Assembly: GCA_029783825.1 (NCBI GenBank)
Contig: JAREIK010000751.1
Span: 1,120,569 to 1,184,568, forward strand
Length of the DNA stretch: 64,000 nt
Direction of reading: 5' to 3'
DNA from: Sapria himalayana
Taxonomy: Eukaryota; Streptophyta; Magnoliopsida; Malpighiales; Rafflesiaceae
Shown here piece by piece: positions 11,931 to 23,230 of this stretch; within the stretch, counting starts at the first letter, position 1, and every line of letters begins with the position of its first letter. A program made the translations under genes and the position numbers. The notes under the pieces are model-generated. The model saw nothing but the letters and a program-made list of their open reading frames with translations, was not told the DNA's origin and ran no database searches.

Positions 11931-12656
11931 TTTTTTATTTTATATACATAATATTAATATGTATATAATGTACTAAATTTAACTATTTAATTAATTAATT
12001 TTAATGTTGCAAGTTTGTTGCCTACCTAGTTGCATGTGCTTGTATTAGCCATTGTGTCTAGCTCCCACCCCAATCAATCAGGCTGCCTGTCCGCCACAGC
12101 TTGTTGCCTATTGTGGCTAACCCAGACTAGCTTGAGTTAAATGCTAGTTGGGTCAGGAATGAAAGCATGTGTTGTTCGGTTATGTTGGTTTGGAACCCGA
12201 CCTAGCATGGCTCAACATGATTGAATGCTTTACCCGGGTAATCAGTCCATGTTGGGCTTATCTTCTCTGAAGTTGTGCCGACACTGTATGGTTTCCTCCT
12301 CTAGCCTAAAAAAATTTTAGTTGTGTTGGCCCAATATGATTCAGTTAACTCTATTAGGATCATCATACTATAATGGAATATTACTAAAGTTTTGTTATGC
12401 CTAAAAGATTAACACGAAAATTAAGTTAAAGAGTTGTTATGAAATTGAGACTTAGAGTTGTGATGATTTGAATTTTACAGAGAGACATTATTATATTGAT
12501 GTATCCCTGACATGCATATTTTTACATTAATTTGTTTGTATTTTTTTATATTTTCATTTTCATTTTCAAAGTTGTATTTATTATTTTTAAATGTTTTTTT
12601 ACATTCATATTAATATATTTATTATATTTAATATTTGTAGTTAATTTTAACAAAAA

Positions 12657-12710
<54 letters not shown>
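12657..12710. repeat. (AT)n-(GT)n microsatellite
   Basis: About 25 bases of alternating TA followed by about 30 bases of GT. It ends 12 bases before the TIR of copy A. The overlapping reading frames on both strands are artefacts of the repeat. Confidence 0.95.
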
Positions 12711-12712
<2 letters not shown>

Positions 12713-13592
12713 TTCCAACCATTAGAAGTGTCAAATGGGCTGTGCCATGAAAGTATGATCTATTTTTAGGTGGCACAATCGGGCCATCGTGTCATGCCGG
12801 GCACGACCCAGTAAGGAAGTTACTCTATGCCCAGCATAACACAACTTCCCGGCCCGACACGGCATGATCGACACAAGTCCGGGCAGAATCATGCTGGGTC
12901 ATGTTGGTTTTTGAGTTTTTGTATGTACATCACAATGCAATAATATGAAAAAATTTAAGTGTATCGTACATTCGTATGAAATGAAAAAAAATTCATCATC
13001 CAAATAAAAAAATAATAAACAAAAACAATAATAATATGAAAAAAAATATAATCATAAATCACAATGCAATCGTAAAAATAAATGGTAACATAATAATTGT
13101 AAATAAGTGCAAAATCAAAAAATATAATCATAAATCATGATGTCAATTGGTATTTGTATGTAAATTATATTTGGCTATAGTTTTGATTCCATATCTAAAA
13201 TGATATTGATTACAATAGAAAAAATAAAATCAGATATTATACTCAATACTAGAGAAATCGGTAGATTCTGTGTTATCTTAGACAGTAGAGGATTAGTGGA
13301 CTTATGATTTTTGCCATAATAAAATATTAAGGTTCTTGTTATCATTTTGTAATAGGATTAAACAATAATTAATATCCAAGTATTAAGATAGTTGGCTCAT
13401 ATTTGATGGAATAGCTTATTATTTTTTCTCGCTAACTAAATAAAGAAGTCATAATTTTTGAATATGATGTCTATGTTCATGCTTGAAGTCAGGTTAGAAT
13501 TATTATCATACCTAGTGTTATAGTATATAAATACCATGATTAATTTTTCTTAAATAAATCTTTTAGGTTTGTATTCATGGTTCATACACATG

Positions 13593-14231
13593 TAGAGGTG
13601 TCATACAGGCCGAGAAGCTCGAACACTGCTCATGACCTTGCCCGGTTCAACTGTGCCGGACTCTGCATGGCATGGTCTAGAACCATGTCTCATGCTGGGC
13701 TGGGCTGCCCCATAGAATGGTTCATGCTGTGTTGGGCTGGGTCATCCCATGACATGGTTAGTGTTGTGCTGGGCTAGGTTGGGCTAGGCCGCACATGGCA
13801 CGTTCATGCTATGTTGGGCCGGCGTGAGCCGTGCCTCATATCAGGCTAGACATGACTTTTGTGTTTGGACTGATGGCATAGTAACCCAGTCTGGATGATT
13901 GCTCGATGGGGGTCCAATTGGGTGGACACCTGGGCAGTTAATTTTTTTAAAACAATTGGCCACATATCCAATTGTAATTGGTCAGCCATGTAAGTCGGCT
14001 ACCTATTGCGTTTTCATGCAATGGGTCTTGCATGCATCGTTTGGCATAGTTTGGCATGGTAGTGCACTCGGCCATGCCACTATGTCATGCTGGGCTGGTG
14101 GACCGTGCCACCGTGTTGTGCCTAGTACGACATGGAAAAATTATTGTGCGATGATTGGCATGACACGTGGCATGATTGTGCCATGCAAAAATGGGCAGTG
14201 CCGGCATGACACGACCTATTTGACACATCTT
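13593..14231. mobile_element. Non-autonomous hAT nested in copy A
   Basis: 639-bp GC-rich element starting TAGAGGTGTCATACAGG and ending TTGACACATCTT. Flanks are tacacatg (13585-13592) and tgcatgtg (14232-14239), matching at 5 of 8; all three mismatches are transitions. R1 supplies an empty site: tgcacgtgaatatgtatg at 493-510 corresponds to the joined flanks here. This shows that the insertion post-dates the duplication of family 1. Reading frames inside it (for example 13899-14240) are spurious. Confidence 0.8.
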
Positions 14232-14371
14232 TGCATGTGAATATGTATGTCAAAATATTATCTACTTTTCAACTTTAATTCTAAGATACATGTAGGCAGC
14301 TAGACAATAAAAAGATAGAATGGTGGACTAGTATTTTAAGAACTTGGTTTTCATTTCAATAGACATGATAT

Positions 14372-14760
14372 TAGAGGTATCAAATGGGTCATGCAATGCA
14401 GACATGACCCATTTTTTCTCTGCATGTTCTTGCCACCATGATGTGTCGTACACGAGATGGGATGCATGCCATGATGTGCGATTCATCAGCCAAGCATGAC
14501 ATGGTGGGCACAGCCTTGTCAATTGTGCTTTGGTAAAAGAATGGCAATGTGGTTGACAAGTTACAATTAGTCACGTGGCCACATGGATCTTCCCATGACT
14601 AGACAGTCGAATTAAAAAAAAATAGGCCTGGGTGATTACCTGATGGGGATTTCTTCGGATGGTCACCCTGGTTGGCTTACCATGTCGTCGAGCCAGACAC
14701 ACGGGTGATTGCCTCATGAAATCCTCATTGGGTGGTCACTCGGGTGATCGCCCCATGACG
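14372..14760. mobile_element. Non-autonomous hAT, right end lost, in copy A
   Basis: Starts TAGAGGTATCAAATGGG at 14372 after catgatat. GC-rich words such as ggtgatt and gggtggtcac continue to about 14760. No right TIR or TSD is present. Comparison with copies R1 and B shows that parent sequence resumes at aatgagagtgtacacag (14765) with about 80 bp missing. A deletion therefore removed the right terminus and adjacent parent DNA. Confidence 0.6.
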
Positions 14761-16185
14761 AGTAATGAGAGTGTACACAGACAAACACATGCTCATCGTG
14801 TCATAAAAATTCTTTAGGAAATTAATAAAAAAATTCTTATATTTTAGTCAATGTCATCAATAATAAGTTTATCATTATTATTATTGAGGTAATCAGATAT
14901 CATATGTTCGTATTTAACACATTATTTCAATATCAAGTAAATATAATTTTAATGATGTTTCACATCAGTTTAAAATTTCTTATTCTTTAGACCTTCAAAT
15001 AAATAAGACTATCAAATTTTTATTGTCTGTTAGGCATCCCAAGATATTTTTGTGAGTTATTTATTTATTTTTTAATTTAAGGGAAACAACTTTTATCATT
15101 GCTTGTACTATTATTAGATGATAAATCTCATCTATTTGTCCGTCTTTAATGGTTATAATAAATATATTAATAACTATTTCATTGTTAGATATATTAATAA
15201 ATTTGAATTTGAATATTTTATTTTGAATATAAGTTTCTCAACATACATTCAATTTTGATAAGGGCATCACGAGGATAGAGAATCTCAGAAAATTCTAAAA
15301 TCTTTTTATTAAGTTTTTATGTAAAATCTATACAGTGGGCGATGAGGTATGCAAATAATGCATCATCGTGATTAATTTAGATATTAGACGTCATTGGCAT
15401 CATTCTATTATATTGCTTAAATTTAATAATATTTTTTTTAACTTATAATATTTAATTATATTGTTCCTACATGTAGACATATGAATCCTATAATAAGCAG
15501 GTTAAAAGTAAGCTTGCATGATACTAACAACCTTAGTATCCTTTGAAAATTTAATTGGAAGTCCCATGATGATTAGTTTAATCATGTTTTTCTTCCCTAA
15601 ATTATTGTGGTATATATAGATGTGTCAAACGGGGCGAGCTGGTCAGACTCAGCTCGATTATTGGTGGCCCAATCGGGCAACCAAGTCGTGCCTGACATGG
15701 TCTGACTTGAGAAATTCTCGGCCCACTATGATTCGCCGGCATGACTAGTACCAGGTTCGGGTTGGGTCGTGCCTGGTTTACTCTGTTTCGGCCCGTTATG
15801 AATTGTGTCATCACAAAATTCAAAAATAAGAAAAATTATAAATTTTAATACTAAATAAAATAATAAATTTATTATTTTATATTTAATTATATTAATAAAA
15901 AAATAAAAATAAAAAATACTAACAATTAAAAATATGTATAAATTATAAAATATTAAAGCAAAATTAAATCTTTAAAAGATAAAAATTAACACATCAATTC
16001 AAAGATAAATAAAAATTCATAAACATAAAAGTTAAACATGATTTTTATAAGTAACTGTCTGAATAAATAAAGAACATAATAACAAAAAAGCAAAAAGCTC
16101 AACCTCAAGGTCAAATCACAAATGACAAAAATAAATTAAAAAAAGAAAATTTAAAAATGATAAATCTCTTCAACATATGATGGTC

Positions 16186-19100
16186 TAAGAAGCACGAACA
16201 CGGATACAGACACGGGGATACGACACGGGGATACGACACGGCAGGATATGGGGACACGATAAATTTCAAAAAATTAGGATACGGATACGGCTAGGATGCG
16301 GCAAGATAAAAAAAATAAATATAATATTATCCTTAAACAGCAATTTAGATAAACAAAAAAATGCTCAAACATTATTTTTATAAACATTCAAACAATAACA
16401 TAAGAAATATTAAAACAAAAAATTAATATTTCCTTCTGAATCAAATAAAACAGCTTTCAGATCAGATTCATCAAAAGAAAGATCTGCAATCTCAAGAATT
16501 TCAGCATTTTCAATTTCCATTGAGTCAAAATCATCACCTCTAATATCTCATATTTTAGATTTCCCTTCATTATAGTTTGGAGATCTCCTTGACAAAAGTC
16601 AGAGATTATTATTGACATAAATCAAGTCTTTAACTCTATGTGGTGTCAACTTGTTTTTCTTTATGGAGTGAATAAAATTATGTGCTCTAATTTCTTTTAC
16701 AACATAAGGATGAACAAGGTTGTCTTAGCAATTTTAATGCTACAAATTGAAGTATCGGTGTAGCGGTTTCATGAACAACCTACCATTTAATAGGACTAAT
16801 GTACCACCTGTTATTGATTGAATCACTACTAGAAAAATCTTTCAAAAATACCAAAAATATAGCACACTCGTCATTTGCTCGTCTCTTTTCACCTTCATTA
16901 GAAAAATATATCTCAAAACATTTTTTTTTCTCTCTTACTATTTCTAAATCTCAATGTGGTGGAATACGATCACGAGACTCATCAAGTCATTATTGACTAT
17001 AATACATGCAAGTTAAAGTTATAATATTAATTATAAAAAGTTAAACATCATAGAATATTATTTATATTAAAATTATCATAGTCTACAATTTAAAATCTTA
17101 AGATTACTTTGGATTTAAGGAATGAGCTAAGGAATATAAAGGTGTATGGTTTTTATTTCATCTTTTCACCAAGATTTCATACACAATATAAAAAATTCTA
17201 CAAGTAAAATTACACAGTAATTCATATAAGTTCAAATATAATTAAAACTTAAAAACTTTCAATTAAAACTTTAAAAATTGAATAATAAATTAAAATTATA
17301 TCTTGAATTATCTGTGAAGCTTTTATGTTTTTTCTTATAAATAGTTTCCTTTACTTTTTCGATCATATAATTCCACTACTCATAAATATTATGAAGACAA
17401 GGTTTGTCAGTGTCAGCTAATCGAAACATTTTATAAATGGGAGTTGTAAAGCTGAGAATATTTTTCATATTCATCAAAAAGTCTTTATTTAGGATTTTAT
17501 TCTTTACTTCTTTAGTTTTTACTAAATCATCTTTTTTATATATTTCTCATTCTTCACTTATCACTAATTGCTCCAAATCTCTTTTTTTTTTGTTTTAAAT
17601 CATTTTAGCATAACAATAGTTGAAACAAAACATGTATCAGCCACGGAAAGTAATTTCAACTTGCATTGATTATTAAACATCGACAATCTAATTGCATGAT
17701 TCATAATAAAATTCTTGATAAAAAATATATCACTTGAAACTTGAGTGATCCAACTACATTGTTCCATTATATCATCATATTTTGAGTGTGTTGGTGCACA
17801 AATATTCTTCAAAGCAAGATTGAAAGTATGAACCACACACGAGGTCCAAAAGACTTGCCGAAATTTTGTTTCCATAATATATCATGCTGCTTTGCAAGCT
17901 GCAGCATTATAAGTTATAACTTGAACAATTTTTTGTGGACCAATCTCTTGTATAATGTTAATTAACAAATCAGCTATAAAATGCTTGTCCATAGTATCTC
18001 CTTCACAGTTTATTTCTTTCAAAAATATTGGTCAATTTTTGGAGATTCTCATGATATTAATAAGTGGTCTTCTTTGAGAATTAAAATCCATCACTATAAA
18101 TGCTCACTCATTTCTCATTTCAAGTCTTCTTGATTGGTTCCAATAGATTATCAATATTATTCTTCTCCTTCTGCAATAATATTGTTCTTAATACATTATA
18201 GCTTGGTGGGATATAACCTAGAAGTTGACTTGCACTTTTAAAGGCATGAGCATAATAAGAATTTATAGCAAAGTGAATAGATAAGCTCTTAGTATAAAAT
18301 ATACTAGCTATCTCACTGTCAACTATTTCATGTGCACTAATTTTGAATACATTTTTAATTGATCCCATTATTCCCTTTCTCTTTTTTAGATCAATTGGAC
18401 TAGCACTAGAAGAGAAATTCTCAAAAATAGAATCTGCAACGCTTAATGTAAGTAAAGAAACTTGCTTAAAATTAGATTGTTTCATCATTTGTTCAGATTC
18501 CTCCATCATCCTTCACATCTCAATCAAATTTTGATTCGTTATTTTAGTATATGATGTAATTCTAGCCCTTTTAATTTTCAACAAGTGAGCATTGACTCTA
18601 TAATATGATCCTCTATATATTTTTCTACAAAAATTGAATTGAAAAGTAATTTTTTCTTTCCCTTTTTCTTTATCCAATTTCACATCTTTCGTGACATACT
18701 TCAATAATGGAGCATTATAATTAATATCTTGAATATTTTGTTGATTACTTGAAGGCTCAGAATTATAACTCATTTTATTGTATAATTCTGCATGAAAAAA
18801 AATTATGCATTTTAAATAATCTATATTATTTCAAAACTCATTTAATCTATTTTTTTTTCTCTATCGATACAATAAAACTATTTTTATTATATTTTGCATA
18901 TTTACATATTATATTAATTCATTTAAAATAAATTATATAACCATAACTATTATACTTACATATTATATATTGCATAATTAAATATTGCATATAGTACATA
19001 TTGCATACTATAAAAATTATTCATATTTATATATTCTATATTTTAATATTGCATATTTATCATTATACTTAAAATCATGCATTTAAAATTAAAATGAATT

Positions 19101-19649
19101 ATATTACATACATCAAAATTATTTATTTATTATATTTTGCATATTTATTAAACAAATAATAATAATTAAAATATAAAAAAAATAGATTTAAACCCCCTTA
19201 TTTTACTGCTTTGAACCCCCACCCCCCTTCCCCTGCTTCTAAAATCAAGTTACATTTGTTTCTGTTTCGAAACCTTACTGCTTCAAAAATCCCAAAGCAA
19301 TGACAATTTCTTCCCCACAATCGGCTTTGTCGGCCACTCAACACTATCGGTGGTCGGTTGCTCCTTGATTTGTTGGAGTTGTTGGAGCAACGTGTTGATT
19401 TTATAAAGTGTTTCCGACGTGTCGGATTCGTAACAATGTATCAGATTCGTAATCGATGCATCAGATTCATAATGATGCGTCAGATTCATAACAATGCGTT
19501 TGCTCGATATGCCACGTGGTGTATCAGACACGGATTTATCAATGATACACCACGTGGCATATCAGACATGCATCTAATGAATGTCTGTACCGTGTCCACG
19601 TGTCCGACATGTGGACACTACTGTACAGTGACGTGTCTATGCTTCCTTG
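16186..19649 (-). mobile_element. hAT family-2 element, near full length, nested in B
   Basis: Starts TAAGAAGCACGAACACGG at 16186 and ends GTGTCTATGCTTCCTTG at 19649. The reverse complement of the right end (CAAGGAAGCATAGACAC) matches the left end apart from small differences. Flanks atgatggtc (16177-16185) and atgatgata (19650-19658) agree at 7 of 9 positions. Subterminal repeats such as gatacgacacgggg (period 14, 16207-16245) mark the left end, and gtgtatcagac/acgtggcatatcag repeats mark the right. It carries a decayed minus-strand transposase and has a deletion derivative at 41118-41865. Eight- or nine-base TSDs fit hAT. Confidence 0.8.
16430..18775 (-). pseudogene. hAT transposase relic (family 2: BED, DUF659, hATC)
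   Basis: The best-preserved transposase of the window, read on the minus strand. 18513-18773: start MSYNSEPSS, then a BED zinc-finger remnant FNFCRKIYRGSYYRVNAHLL (cysteine and histidine partly kept). 18120-18509: DUF659 region with SIHFAINSYYAHAFKSAS, ending LLQKEKNNIDNLLEPIKKT. 17600-17875: catalytic-domain segment FWTSCVVHTFNLALKNIC and CSWITQVSSD. About 16590-16900: hATC part with WYISPIKW, TPILQFVALKLLRQPCSSS and FIHSIKKNKLTP. Frameshifts and stops separate the blocks, so the protein is dead. The intact family protein is about 650-750 residues. Confidence 0.85.
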
Positions 19650-19774
19650 ATGATGATATCCATATCACTAGCTATAGGCCGTGGGTAGTACAATATGCTC
19701 AATTTCTATCGTTAATCATCATTAAAATCCCACGAATCTTCGTCCGCAATCAACTCCTCTGCTCTTGTTGCAGT

Positions 19775-21200
19775 TGCATCACCATCATGGATGTCTTTGA
19801 ATTCTCTCATTCTTTTTTGCATGCTAATGTCTCAATAATATTTGGTTGAAATCTAGATTTCTTATCTGAAATCACATTCACCATAATAGAAAAAGCAGAT
19901 TCCGATGATATGCTTGATATCGAAAGAGTCAATAGATCTCATATCATCTTATATAACATGAGATAATTATACTCATGATTTTTATTACGGTAATAACGAG
20001 ATAATTTATTTCTATTTGACGATCCACCCCATCTTTTTTCATAAATGCATCCTTCAGATTGGCCTTCCTGGTTCATGCACGAGTATATTAATATCAAACA
20101 ATTCTTTACCTATTCCACATTAACTCTAGGATCCATGCAAGCAACTAGATAATAAAGAGATAAAATAGTGGATCAGTATTTTAAGTACCTAGTTTTTATC
20201 TCTACAATCATATTGCTAAATATTGGGTCATCTCTAAGCTTCCTAAACATGTTACTAATGTTGTATATGTACTTGAGTGTAATACAAGTGGTGAGAGTAT
20301 AAACTGACGAACATATGTTTGTTGTGTCATAAAAAAATTTCAAAAATTTCATAAATAAAATTTTTATAGTCAAATCAAATACATCAATAATAAGTTTGTC
20401 ACTCTTATTATTAATATAGTTCGATATTATGTATTCGTATCTAACACATGACTCCAACATAAGTTATATGTAATTCTAATGGTCTCTCACATCTAATTAA
20501 AATTTCTTTTTCTTTAGACCTGCAGACGAACAGAGTCTACTAAACTCTTATTGTCTATGAGGTATACAAAAAAATTTTAGTGAGTTACATATATTTTCTA
20601 AAGTGAGAAAATAACCTTCATCCTCGCTTGTACTATGTGGTTAATGACGTGACATATGTATCTAACGTAAAAATTTTTTTCTAATTGTCCATCTATATAA
20701 TCCTAACAAACATATTAATTACTACTTCATTGTTAGAGGCATTATCGAATGTGATACTATATATTTTATTTTGAATATTATATTCTCTGAGGATTCTTAT
20801 TATAAACTCATAAATGGCAGGATCATAATGAAGATGAAGAATGTCTGAGAATCTTAATATTTTTTTATTTAGTATTCATTTTGAATATACATAGTGGGCG
20901 ATGAGACAAGCATAAGATGCATCGTCATGACTAGTTTAAATATCAGACGTCATGGACACCACTCTACTATATTATTTAAATTCATTAATTATTATTATTT
21001 TTTTAAATTATAGTATTTTAATATATCATTTCTAGATGTGTGCATTGGAATCCTATGATATGCAGACTAAAAATAAGTCTGTATACTACTTATTATTCTT
21101 AGATTCTTCGAAAATCTAATTAAAAGATTTAACGTGGTGATTAGTTTAACCAAACTTTCTCTCCCTTACTCATTGCAGTATATGAAGGGGGTCAACATTG
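19775..21200 (-). pseudogene. hAT transposase relic (family 1), copy B
   Basis: The hATC motif at about 19850-19930 reads SSESAFSIMVNVISDKK, the clearest in the family. The tail, toward lower coordinates, is an acidic C-terminus AEELIADEDSWDF. 20173-20460 holds YINNKSDKLIIDVFDLTIKI, then MKFLKFFYDTTN and NMIVEIKTRYLKY, matching the end of the RNase H-fold region and the DUF4413-like part (FYxxTxxxSG... MxxKFxKYW). Toward 21200 the N-terminal region is heavily decayed. Stops and frame changes are present. Family 2 landed just beyond the C-terminus. Confidence 0.75.
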
Positions 21201-21854
21201 AAGCTGAACAGGATCCAGCCTCAAAAAACTCATCGCTGAGATGAGTTTGCCTAGGATCTAATATACTATTTTTTGGTGTATTGTTTGGCATACTTCTTAA
21301 GGTGCTCAGTCCCATATTAACTCTTATCGGTTAATATTTGTTTATATTATTTGCATTGTTATGATTCTTCTTTGACATCTCTAATATTATTATGTTGTAT
21401 TATATTAAAGTAATTCCAAATTATTGATATTTTTCTAGTTTTTTATTTTTTAGATATTTGGGCTGGGGTGATTCATATTATAATTTGGATATTTGGGTTC
21501 GAATGCCTTGGACCTTTTCGAAGGATTTTCGTTATCTATATTATAATTTTTTGTGTTTATGTTTAAATTAATTTTATAATCATAATTAAAATTATTATTT
21601 ATCATTTAAATTTTTTATTAGTATATTATTGTATCGTATTTTTTTGTTTATAATTATATATAAACTATTATTAATCAAACTAAAAATTTAAACTAAAATA
21701 AAAAATTAATAAACTAAACTAAATAAAATTTATAAAATAATATCCATAATGCATAAAATTTCGTATACTTTATGATATTTGCACTGTAATCAATAGTCAG
21801 TAGTTTGCACTCCACGCCAGAGTCCTGAAAGTAAAATTTAAAACCCGAATCAAA

Positions 21855-22085
21855 ATGAGAGACCTAGAGAGAGAGTGTGTGAGTGAGAGAGAGAGAGAGT
21901 GAGTGAGAGAGAGAGTGAGAGAGAGAGAGTGTGAGTGAGAGTGAGAGAGTGAAGAGTGAGTGAGTGAGTGTGAGAGGGAGAGTGGGAGAGGAGATGAGAG
22001 ATAGAGAGAGATGAGAGATAGAGACAGAGATGAGGGAGAGATGAGAGCCGAGAGGTAGACGAAGAGAAAATTTGAGAGAGAGAGA
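21855..22085 (-). repeat. GA-rich (CT on coding strand) leader tract, copy B
   Basis: About 230 bases of (GA)n with interspersed GT and GAGT units, directly upstream of the family-1 transposase when read on the minus strand. It is followed by a G run at 22109-22119. The same position in R1 holds a shorter GA tract. This is probably microsatellite expansion of an ancestral pyrimidine-rich leader. Confidence 0.85.
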
Positions 22086-22193
22086 TATAATATAAAAATA
22101 ATGAATGAGGGGGGGGGGGTATATATAAATTTTAAAAATATAATTTAAAAAATCAAAAAGTTAACAATTTTTTAATTTCTTTTTGTTATTTTA

Positions 22194-22356
22194 AGGGGCA
22201 GAATCATGACAACCATCAAATTCTGCCCCTAGCCATTGGGGCCAACAGATCCAACAGTCAAGATTAAAAATTATGGTTTTTTTTACCGTTGGGTTTGTTT
22301 GACCGTCAAACCGACCCAATGGTCTCATATTCCAGAAGCTTTGGCTTCTGGAATAA
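22194..22356. other. Cluster of subterminal hairpins in copy B
   Basis: Three perfect inverted repeats lie within 163 bp. aggggcagaat (22194-22204) pairs with attctgcccct (22220-22230). gtttgac pairs with gtcaaac at 22297-22311. tattccagaagc (22329-22340) pairs with gcttctggaata (22345-22356). They sit at the inner edge of the GC-rich end, where hAT elements often carry transposase-binding repeats. Confidence 0.8.
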
Positions 22357-22836
22357 GTAGGCTGACCGTTGTGTTGGGCTCTGGGCTAGGGTTCTGGGTT
22401 CAGTTGGTTGGACTTTGGACTCCGAAGTCTAAAATCCGGTCCAAGATCAAGGTTCGGCCATTAGGAATCTAGGTTCGGGGAGCGGGTCATGGTATGGGTC
22501 ATGCCGAAGAATCGTGCTCTCATGCCATGGTATTGGGTCATGCCTGGCCTAGCACGAGGCCCGGATTACCTCAGAACGTCACTACATGTGCCATTCCTCG
22601 AGCTGGCCTGACATGGGCACATGCACGGTTGACTTGAGCAATGCCTTCGGGCCAGGCTTGAGTTTTCTGGCTCGTTTAACATCTCTAGTTACATGTAAGG
22701 GGTCAAAGAAGCTAAATTAAATATAACTTCAAAGTTCTCACCGCTCATACTCAGTTGAATTTGTCTAAGATCCAATGCACAATATTTTTTGGTGTATTAA
22801 TTAGTATGTATATTTAGATCTCCAATCTCACATGTA

Positions 22837-22873
<37 letters not shown>

Positions 22874-23230
22874 TATATTGTGCTGATTCTTTATTGATAC
22901 TCAATACATTTTTTTATTATGTTAAAGCGAGTTCAAACTATAAATATTTTTTTAGTTTTATTTTTTAGACATTTGAGTTTGAGTTGAAATTATAGGAGAA
23001 TATGATTTCGGTTTCGGATCTTTTCATATGATTATCATTTTTATTTATATCTAAATCTATACTAATATCGTTATTGTAATACGCACTATTAATTATTATT
23101 TTTTGTTTATGTTGTGAATTATTTATGTATATTTAAAAAAATAAAAAAATTATTTGGATTCTTGAGAGGAAAGAGATAAAGCTGCAACTCGCACCCTGCA
23201 GTAATAGGTAATAGAATACCAAGTGAAATT

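Larger units (their letters stand above)
8434..12353 (+). mobile_element. hAT family-1 copy F, full length, nested in G
   Basis: Starts TAAAGGTGTTAAT at 8434 and ends GTTAACTCTA at 12353. It is flanked by octamers ataggacc (8426-8433) and ttaggatc (12354-12361), equal at 6 of 8 positions. Both ends carry GC-rich blocks (8434-8690 and 12000-12353) around an AT-rich coding core in plus orientation. Length is 3,920 bp, about 300 bp longer than copy E. The excess is explained by an internal duplication (10500-10935) and perhaps a small copia fragment (11560-11930). It is an old copy with decayed ends. Confidence 0.65.
6818..12722 (+). mobile_element. hAT family-1 copy G (interrupted by F; plus-strand orientation)
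   Basis: Begins with a degenerate TIR TAAAGGTGCCCAA at 6818 and a GC-rich subterminal block (6818-7170). Family-1 transposase sequence follows in plus orientation from about 7380. It is split at 8434 by copy F; the matching continuation is 12354 to about 12560, similar to F positions 11331-11420. The proximal marker gtctgatatctggactag at 7411 is the reverse complement of the atcagacgtcat region of copies A and B. The right TIR was not found, so its end at the start of copy A is approximate. Confidence 0.55.
13150..15600 (-). pseudogene. hAT transposase relic (family 1), copy A
   Basis: Minus-strand relic running from the N-terminus near 15600 to hATC near 13180. The hATC segment (about 13180-13245) reads SIISDFIFSIVINIILDMES, collinear with the SSESAFSIMVNVISDKK of copy B. 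The middle domain lies near 14770-14960, and the N-terminal part, equivalent to R1 1378-1575, lies near 15420-15600. It is broken by nested elements at 13593-14231 and 14372-14760 and by stops. About 80 bp of parent sequence is also missing next to the second insertion. Confidence 0.6.
15617..22687 (-). mobile_element. hAT family-1 copy B, nested in A, itself interrupted by a family-2 hAT
   Basis: Starts TAGATGTGTCAAACGGG at 15617 and ends TTTAACATCTCTA at 22687. GC-rich ends are 15617-15823 and about 22194-22687. Subtracting the family-2 element (16186-19649) leaves about 3,600 bp, nearly identical in length to copy E (3,606 bp). The interior from low to high coordinate is AT-rich 3' region, hATC, RNase H-fold region, N-terminus, leader with an expanded GA tract, and a hairpin-rich subterminal block. 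This copy gives the clearest family-1 protein motifs. Confidence 0.75.
12723..23230 (-). mobile_element. hAT family-1 copy A (interrupted by copy B)
   Basis: Starts TAGAAGTGTCAAATGGGC at 12723 with a GC-rich end to about 12905, then AT-rich sequence and a minus-strand transposase relic up to 15616. Copy B (15617-22687) is inserted there. The sequence resuming at 22688 (acatgtaaggggtcaaagaagc) continues exactly where R1 continues (atatgtaatgggtcaataaagc at 1560), so A is one element split in two. The octamers at the junction, ggtatata (15609-15616) and gttacatg (22688-22695), agree at 5 of 8 positions. Two further hAT elements interrupt the left half. The right end near 23230 is a guess; no TIR was found. 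Confidence 0.65.

Noticed and set aside
12753..12760. gtatgatc as a possible right TSD of copy G (left flank 6810-6817 is gtatgatc)
   Set aside because: The match is exact, but no TIR precedes it and it falls inside the GC-rich end of copy A; likely chance.
12532..12776. Frames on both strands with YIYIY and THTHTH runs
   Set aside because: Produced by the (AT)n-(GT)n microsatellite.
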